Origin: Methanosarcinales archaeon
Lineage (GTDB): Archaea > Halobacteriota > Methanosarcinia > Methanosarcinales > Methanogasteraceae
Direction of reading: 5' to 3'
Assembly (NCBI GenBank): GCA_030666765.1
Contig: DAOUXE010000015.1
Coordinates: 1-10,535, forward strand
Length of the DNA: 10,535 nt
Both the position numbers and the translations under genes were made by a program. Under the pieces are notes generated by a model, which saw only the letters and a program-made list of their open reading frames with translations, had not been told where the DNA came from and did no database searches. Positions 5,715 to 10,535 of the stretch are shown here, piece after piece; the first letter of the stretch is position 1; the number at the start of each line of letters is the position of its first letter.

Positions 5715-8104
5715 TTGAACCCCATCCTTTCGAGGTGGCTGTTCACCTTCGCCTCAAGTTCGCTCACTTCGCACTCAATTTCCGGCATCGGCATTTCGTA
5801 GCGATCCGCAAGTTCCTTCACGCGCCGGGTCAGGGTCTGGCTGATGCGATCCATCTCGCCACGTGTCCGCGCTTCGAGGACGGCGAGCCATTTGTCGTCC
5901 ACGACCAGCGTCTTTATCTCACCCTCGGTGAGCGTGGGATACCTGTTGTGTGCCTTCCTGTCAAGGTCTGCATCCGCTTCTTTGATCTCTTTCTTGAGCT
6001 TTGTTTCTTTATCGCTGAATCTGAGCCATTCGTTGAGAACAACAAGCTCATCTTCTGCGTCTGTACCGCCTTTTACCTCCGTGAGCCTTGTTTTAACGTT
6101 TGACTTGTTAATCTTGTCCAATTCCGAGAACGCGCCGTCTTCACCGCTGTGTTCCACCTCAAGTTCTGTCTTCATGGCGGAAATATTTTCCAGTTCCGCT
6201 GTGAGCTTGTCGATTGCTGCCTGCTCTTCGGCGAAATAGTTGGCTACGATCAGGGACTTTGGTACAAGGTCGCATGTCCAGCCCTTGTCAGTCTCCTTGC
6301 CCTTTTTGTTCCTCTCGATGATGCGGTAGGTCTGGGCATTCCAGCCATCGGTTGCGATGATGTAGCAGTCGTCCTGCATGGTCTCCGCCCAGTAGTCCAT
6401 AAGATGCTGATAGATGTCATAAGGGTCTACGAGCGGTTGATTGGCATAATGCGCAAGGATGTCTTCGGATATTTGCGAGACGATTGTCTTTGGCTTGATG
6501 TCAGCCGCCAGAAGCTTCAATTCTGACGACTGCTTCTTTTCCCATTCTTGGGAGTGCTCTTTCATACTGTCAGTAAATGCGATAAATTCAGGATGCTCGT
6601 TAATGGTTGACCGTATAGCTGCCTTTTCAACTGCAAGATCGACAAGTCCCGGACGATTATCCTTAAAGAGCACATCCCGAAGTCCCGGGCATATCTCCCA
6701 GTAGCGTTGGAGCGCCTCAACATCAGCAGACGGAATACCGCCGTTCAGATGACCTTCGATGCTCTGAAGATCTTCCGGCTCGGTGCTGTCGATGTACCGA
6801 GGTATGTTGAGATTGTATTCATTCTTCTCTATCTCCTCAAAAGCGACCGTCCGGGAGTGTTTCGGTATTTCAAGCTGTTTGTTGAAGACATCAACGATCT
6901 TATGAATGTCCTGTTCGCGAAGGCGGTTCTTCGGACCGTCTTTCATGAAGCCTTTGCTCGCATCTATCATGAAGATGCCTTTTCGTGCGGGGGCGTTTTC
7001 CTTGTCAACAACGACAATACACGCGGGGATACCAGTTCCATAAAAGAGATTGGCAGGAAGCCCGATAATGCCCTTGATGTAGCCTTTACGCACAAGGTTG
7101 CGACGGATCTCTGCTTCTGCATTCCCTCTGAACAATACGCCGTGCGGCAGGATGCACGCACCCGTTCCAGTGCTTCTTAGCGACCTGACTATGTGCAAAA
7201 GATATGCATAGTCTCCCTGTTTGGCTGGTGGAACCCCAAAGGATTTGAACCGTTCATGAACATCGTTCAGAGGGTCTAATCCAGTTATCCATCTCTTATC
7301 GCTGAAAGGCGGATTTGCAACGACATAATCAAAAGTCTTGAGCGTTGGACCATCTTTGAATTTGGGGTCGGTCAGTGTATTTCCCTGCACGATAAGAGCG
7401 CCTGCATTGTCGTGAAGAATCATGTTCATGCGGGCAAGTCCGCTTGTTGCCACATCTTTCTCCTGTCCATAGATGGTTACTTTCGTTTGCGCCACATCGG
7501 AAACCTTCAACAATAAAGAGCCAGAACCGCACGTCGGGTCGTAAACAGTGGTTTCGTGGCTTGTTCTATCTTCGCGGATGCCAATTATTCGCGCTATGAC
7601 CCGGCTGACCTCGGCAGGGGTGTAAAACTGACCTTTGCTCTTCCCGCTTTCGGTGGCAAAATGGCGCATAAGATATTCGTAAGCATCGCCAAGGATGTCG
7701 TCGTCTTCGGCTCGGTTCTTCGAAAAATCCAAAGCAGGGGTTTCAAAGATAGCAATGAGTTCGGTTAGACGGTCAACCATCTCCTTGCCACTACCGAGCT
7801 TTGATGCATCATTGAAATCAGGAAAGTCAGATAGTTTATTGGCTTTGACAAGTGGGGCGACAATCTTCTTATTGATTTGATCTCCGATGTCTGATTTGCC
7901 TTTGAGCGCAACCATGTCTTTAAAGCCGGAACCCTCCGGTATGATGATTTCCGGATAATGCTGACCTGCGTATTTGTCGCTGATATATTTGATAAACAGG
8001 AGCGCAAGTACGTAATCCTTGTATTGACTGGCGTCCATTCCCCCTCGTAGTGCGTCACAACTTTTCCAGATAAAGGAGTATAGTTCGGATTTCTTGATTG
8101 CCAT
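5705..8104 (-). CDS. hsdM: Type I restriction-modification methyltransferase subunit M
   Basis: A 799-residue HsdM, the N6-adenine methyltransferase subunit that uses S-adenosylmethionine to protect host sites and forms the core of the restriction complex. It begins with the HsdM N-terminal helical domain (about 5-125). The catalytic domain carries QFYTP (159-163), the cofactor motif DPTCGSGS (189-196) and the adenine-methylase motif NPPF (264-267). Residues from about 450 to the end form a long extra region rich in charged helix, with probable coiled coil around 625-715 and 740-795. Many HsdM proteins stop near 500 residues, so this belongs to the long-tailed subset. The ATG has AAAAGGA 7 bases upstream. 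It is the first gene of the hsdM-hsdS-hsdR-metallopeptidase operon and its end overlaps the hsdS start by 10 bases. Confidence 0.96.
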   Translation of the reverse strand: MAIKKSELYSFIWKSCDALRGGMDASQYKDYVLALLFIKYISDKYAGQHYPEIIIPEGSGFKDMVALKGKSDIGDQINKKIVAPLVKANKLSDFPDFNDASKLGSGKEMVDRLTELIAIFETPALDFSKNRAEDDDILGDAYEYLMRHFATESGKSKGQFYTPAEVSRVIARIIGIREDRTSHETTVYDPTCGSGSLLLKVSDVAQTKVTIYGQEKDVATSGLARMNMILHDNAGALIVQGNTLTDPKFKDGPTLKTFDYVVANPPFSDKRWITGLDPLNDVHERFKSFGVPPAKQGDYAYLLHIVRSLRSTGTGACILPHGVLFRGNAEAEIRRNLVRKGYIKGIIGLPANLFYGTGIPACIVVVDKENAPARKGIFMIDASKGFMKDGPKNRLREQDIHKIVDVFNKQLEIPKHSRTVAFEEIEKNEYNLNIPRYIDSTEPEDLQSIEGHLNGGIPSADVEALQRYWEICPGLRDVLFKDNRPGLVDLAVEKAAIRSTINEHPEFIAFTDSMKEHSQEWEKKQSSELKLLAADIKPKTIVSQISEDILAHYANQPLVDPYDIYQHLMDYWAETMQDDCYIIATDGWNAQTYRIIERNKKGKETDKGWTCDLVPKSLIVANYFAEEQAAIDKLTAELENISAMKTELEVEHSGEDGAFSELDKINKSNVKTRLTEVKGGTDAEDELVVLNEWLRFSDKETKLKKEIKEADADLDRKAHNRYPTLTEGEIKTLVVDDKWLAVLEARTRGEMDRISQTLTRRVKELADRYEMPMPEIECEVSELEAKVNSHLERMGFKWK

Positions 8105-8149
8105 TATAACATCCTTTTATTGAATTGTATTAAGTATGGTTAGCAGACA

Positions 8150-8163
8150 GAAACTTTTATTTC
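8150..8163 (-). promoter_or_regulatory. Possible TATA-like element for the hsd operon
   Basis: On the minus strand an A-rich stretch reading AAGAAATAAAAG lies about 46-60 bases ahead of the hsdM ATG. If it serves as the BRE/TATA region, transcription would start about 25 bases further on, leaving a leader of roughly 20-30 bases that includes the AAAAGGA ribosome site. The match to the archaeal TATA consensus is loose, and the surrounding DNA is AT-rich, so this is a tentative call. Confidence 0.25.
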
Positions 8164-8257
8164 TTTCTTTATGCAATTTTACCATAATACAAGTCACCAA
8201 ACCCCGGACTTAAGTACAGAGCCTGCACGTCGCGCCCCTTACCTTCGGCGAGACCCC

Positions 8258-8287
8258 CATACGGTCAGTCAAACGTGAAACTGTATG
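8258..8287. promoter_or_regulatory. Imperfect inverted repeat upstream of hsdM
   Basis: CATACGGT (8258-8265) faces ACTGTATG (8280-8287), matching at 7 of 8 positions, with an inner TCA/TGA pair. It lies about 155 bases ahead of hsdM. It might be a protein-binding site or a hairpin in a leader, but there is no regulator gene in view and its distance from the likely promoter is large. Confidence 0.25.
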
Positions 8288-8372
8288 GCGATTATAACGA
8301 GGTTCTCTGCACTCCATGCACACTAACCTGAAACGCAATTATACATAAAGCTTATGGATTATCTTAGTACAA

Positions 8373-8402
8373 ATTTTATAAAATACCAGACCCTCACAAA
8401 AA
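8373..8402 (-). terminator. Possible T-rich terminator after the DUF364-type gene
   Basis: Reading the minus strand, a T5 run (8402-8398) comes about 10 bases after the stop codon, and the 12-bp palindrome ATTTTATAAAAT (8384-8373) follows. Short T runs can end archaeal transcripts. The palindrome could equally act as a TATA element in either direction. Confidence 0.3.
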
Positions 8403-8412
8403 CACCCCCACA

Positions 8413-9133
8413 TCACGTCGACCTCGGACAGAACCTCTCGAGACCAAGCATCTGCGCAACCCCCGCGATGCTGATCCCATAAAAGACCGCCTTCGCCCCC
8501 GCAACCTCCAGTATCACCTCAAGCGTCCCATTAACGACCGTCGTCCCCGTAACAAGCGCCAGATCGCACCACCGCAGCACCTCTTCCGCATCCTTGACCC
8601 CATCCAGCACGACAACACCGAACTTCTCCTGCCCAACATTTTCCACATCAAGATCCAGTATCTTAAGTTCACCCCGCTCAGAACAGCGCCGTGCATGAAC
8701 CGGCTGAAATCCAACCAGTGCGAGCCTCGCCCCCGGTACCCCTCCAGAAACTCGGGCAGATCCAGACCCACTCAGCAGGACATTTGTCCTTGCAGTGAAC
8801 GCGCCCCTTGACCAGCCCAAGATATCGCAGCACCGCGTTCAGTGTTGCAACAAAGATCGCTCTCCTGTAGTTGTTGTTAAGCTCCATAGCGAGAACATCC
8901 TGGAGAGTCCCCTCAAAGTCGCCATACATATCTGTGAACGCCTGTCCGAAACTGCCCGCAAACTCCGCCTGCATCAGCCGCTCGACACCTTTTAGTATCG
9001 GGAAGCCCTCACTCTCAGGATTTCCTATAGCCTCTTCCGGAGTCAGTGGCTTAGCCCTGATAACCACGGTCTCGTCCAGCAGATCGTTTTCTGCCACAAT
9101 CCTCTCGAATTTCTCTCTTATCACTGTGTACAT
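8413..9133 (-). pseudogene. DUF4213/DUF364-family protein, two frameshifts
   Basis: Three frames together spell one DUF4213/DUF364-type protein, a family annotated as a putative heavy-metal chelation domain. The first frame gives the N-terminal part from MYTVIREKFERIVAEN to VHCKDKCPAE. The second gives GLDLPEFLEGY. The third gives ARLALVGFQP, LKILDLDVENVG, the LVTGTTVVNGT loop and the closing LGLERFCP. Restoring one G in the GGG at 8769-8767 and one in the G5 run at 8734-8730 (minus strand) joins all parts into a 240-residue protein; 721 bases plus 2 is exactly 241 codons. Both breaks are at G runs, so sequencing or assembly error is as likely as true decay. The rest of the protein looks well conserved, which favours error or very recent loss. 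The start has only a weak AAGG ribosome site. No function is demonstrated for the family; proximity to fwdB hints at metal or cofactor handling. Confidence 0.85.
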
Positions 9134-9161
9134 CTCAGAAAGCCCTTGGACGCCTGTCTGT

Positions 9162-9169
9162 AAAAAAAA
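9162..9169 (-). terminator. T8 tract after fwdB
   Basis: The minus strand carries eight consecutive T residues about 48 bases past the fwdB stop and about 30 bases before the DUF364-type start codon. Oligo-T is the main archaeal termination signal, so fwdB transcription may end or be reduced here, with the next gene served by read-through or its own promoter. Confidence 0.45.
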
Positions 9170-9216
9170 GGTTGGCGATGTGAACGATTTCGCATCTCGT
9201 CCACATCAATCCTACT

Positions 9217-10518
9217 CTAAGCCATCTTCTTGATCTTATCAAAGAGCTGCTGCATCGTGTCCTCGTTACTCTTCGTAAACGAAAACGGCGAGTCTGTGAA
9301 CCCTTCGAAGTAGATCGGCACGTTATCCAGCCGGTAGAACGTGCCTGAACTCTCCATCGCATCGATGACGCCTGGCAGCACCACGTCAGATGCAATCGTT
9401 GTCGGGCACGGCGCAATATCGAGACAGACGAGCGGTATCTCGCAGAGATATGTTGCAGGGTCTGCCGGGATGTGGCAGACAAGATCAGCGCACATCACGA
9501 ATGCCGCGTCCACATCGCGGTCTCGCAGCACGTCCACCGTCGTGTATTCGCCCGGATTGAATCTTGGGTAGCCCTTGGCAAAGTCGAGTCCGAACGGGTA
9601 GCCGTACAGGTAGGATGCGATCTGGTTGAAGCCGGCGACGTTGCAGTGACCTCGAAGCGCCCCTATCGAGAACTTTGTGTGGTTGTTAAGTTCCTTTATG
9701 AGGTTTAACGCCGCCTCAACGTTCCTGTGCTTGCCGTACGACGAGCCAACGCCGAGCCCCACGTAGACGGTTCCGAAGTTGCTTGCCTTCATCATCTCAA
9801 CCATCTCTTTCATATCCGAGATCGGCACACCTGTGACCGCCTCAGCCGATGGATGTGGCTCTTTCCCGTTTAATATGGTTGAGAGTGCGTTAAATAGGTC
9901 GTAGTCGCTGTTCGGGTTTAGCTGCACATGAAGGTCTGCTGCCTCCGCGGTCGGCGTCTTCCTTGGGTCAACACAGATCACAGTTCGGTCGAACCTGCCG
10001 CGTTTGGTCCAGTAGCCTCTCGGAAATATGCCGTATCTGGACATGTGTCTTGGCATCGACTCAAGCGCGTTGCAGCCCCAGTAGATTGAGAGGTTGGCTC
10101 TGTTCTTTGTCTGTCCTGCTGTTGATCCGACGCAGCCTGACTCCTGGATTCCCATGACAGTCGGACCGTGGCAGATCGTTGCGTTTGAGTCTACTGCGGC
10201 GCCAAGGTACTCTCCGATGTGCAGTCCGATCTCCTGTGCCTCACACGAGGTCTCGCTTCCAAGGAAGAGCAGGGGGCGATCTGCCTCGGTTAGTATCTCA
10301 GCAGTTTTTGTGATTGCGTCTTTCCAGTCAGCTTTTTTGAGTTCGCCGTTCTCTTTTATCAGTGGGTCTCTCAGGCGGTGTGTGCTAACAACCTCCTGGA
10401 ATTTGGCGTTGCCCATCTTGCACGCGTTCCTGACAGTGATCTTGCCATCTCCAAGCTCCACCTGGATATCGTCACACGATCCTCCGCAGACCGGACATAT
10501 AATATTCTTGGTAAACAT
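9217..10518 (-). CDS. fwdB: Formylmethanofuran dehydrogenase subunit B (Mo/W catalytic)
   Basis: A 433-residue FwdB/FmdB, the molybdopterin- or tungstopterin-binding subunit of formylmethanofuran dehydrogenase. The complex reduces CO2 and binds it to methanofuran in methanogenesis, and runs in reverse in methane or formyl oxidation. Cysteines at 8, 11, 15 and 33 (CPVCGGSC, then NAC) form the N-terminal 4Fe-4S site. Cys116 in ATICHGPTVMG corresponds to the metal-ligand position, which is selenocysteine in some methanogens; here it is a plain TGC cysteine codon. Pterin-binding segments are seen at YWGCN, PRHMSR, CVDPRKT, YPFGLDFAKGYPRFNPGEYT and LPGVIDAMESSGTFYR. Length is normal for the family and the protein looks complete. 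The ATG is preceded by AAAGGAGG at 8 bases. Other fwd subunits must lie outside the window. Tungsten and molybdenum isoforms cannot be told apart by eye. Confidence 0.96.
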   Translation of the reverse strand: MFTKNIICPVCGGSCDDIQVELGDGKITVRNACKMGNAKFQEVVSTHRLRDPLIKENGELKKADWKDAITKTAEILTEADRPLLFLGSETSCEAQEIGLHIGEYLGAAVDSNATICHGPTVMGIQESGCVGSTAGQTKNRANLSIYWGCNALESMPRHMSRYGIFPRGYWTKRGRFDRTVICVDPRKTPTAEAADLHVQLNPNSDYDLFNALSTILNGKEPHPSAEAVTGVPISDMKEMVEMMKASNFGTVYVGLGVGSSYGKHRNVEAALNLIKELNNHTKFSIGALRGHCNVAGFNQIASYLYGYPFGLDFAKGYPRFNPGEYTTVDVLRDRDVDAAFVMCADLVCHIPADPATYLCEIPLVCLDIAPCPTTIASDVVLPGVIDAMESSGTFYRLDNVPIYFEGFTDSPFSFTKSNEDTMQQLFDKIKKMA

Positions 10519-10523
10519 ATCAG

Positions 10524-10534
10524 TCGCCTCCTTT
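10524..10534 (-). promoter_or_regulatory. Strong ribosome binding site of fwdB
   Basis: The minus strand reads AAAGGAGG and then 8 bases to the fwdB ATG, a near-perfect Shine-Dalgarno sequence. It fixes the start codon chosen for fwdB and shows that the gene is translated from a leadered message. The promoter lies beyond the window edge. Confidence 0.8.
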
Positions 10535-10535
10535 C

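Larger units (their letters stand above)
8105..8412. other. Gene-free spacer holding the hsd operon upstream region
   Basis: No coding sequence or RNA gene is supported in these 308 bases. The part next to hsdM is AT-rich and should carry the operon promoter. The middle (about 8195-8260) is GC-richer, and the far end next to the DUF364-type gene is again AT-rich, with a 12-bp palindrome. No clear direct repeats marking an insertion of the restriction cassette were found. Confidence 0.6.

Noticed and set aside
8195-8300. Possible tRNA in the spacer upstream of hsdM
   Set aside because: No T-loop GGTTCRAnnCC motif or cloverleaf pairing could be found on either strand.
9135-9482. 115-codon minus-strand ORF overlapping the end of fwdB
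   Set aside because: It is out of frame with the intact fwdB sequence, is Arg/Ser-rich as shadow frames of GC-rich genes tend to be, and has no motif.

Overview
The window looks like a piece of a C1-metabolising euryarchaeal genome (a methanogen, an anaerobic methane oxidiser such as an ANME-type lineage, or an Archaeoglobus-like relative). The anchor is a full-length formylmethanofuran dehydrogenase catalytic subunit B gene (fwdB/fmdB) at the right end, encoded on the minus strand. Next to it lies a DUF4213/DUF364-family gene. The species cannot be fixed from the sequence alone.

Layout, right to left in the direction of transcription (all recognised genes are on the minus strand): fwdB (10518-9217), then a short gap with a T8 tract. 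Next is a DUF364-type gene (9133-8413) broken by two single-base frameshifts, both at runs of G. After a 308-bp non-coding gap comes a tightly coupled four-gene cassette: hsdM (8104-5705), hsdS (5714-4500), hsdR (4503-1450) and a YgjP/DUF45-type zinc metallopeptidase gene (1450-734). The three junctions overlap by 10, 4 and 1 bases, so this is almost certainly one translationally coupled operon. The leftmost 733 bp hold no recognisable gene. They contain an unusual density of inverted repeats followed by a T-rich stretch, then a second group of palindromes with a repeated 12-mer.

How the genes work together: HsdM and HsdS form the type I methyltransferase, and adding HsdR gives the restriction complex. 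The metallopeptidase belongs to a family often found beside hsdR, but its role there is not established. HsdS is a mosaic: two AT-rich target-recognition domains are separated by a GC-rich conserved segment. A 45-bp near-perfect direct repeat, spaced exactly 648 bp (216 codons) apart, precedes each domain. This arrangement would permit in-frame domain loss or exchange. The cassette reads as an accessory defence module set beside core archaeal C1 genes.

No wholly new system can be asserted from this window. The items most worth checking are the structured left flank, the hsdS repeat architecture, the coupled metallopeptidase, and whether the DUF364 frameshifts are real.
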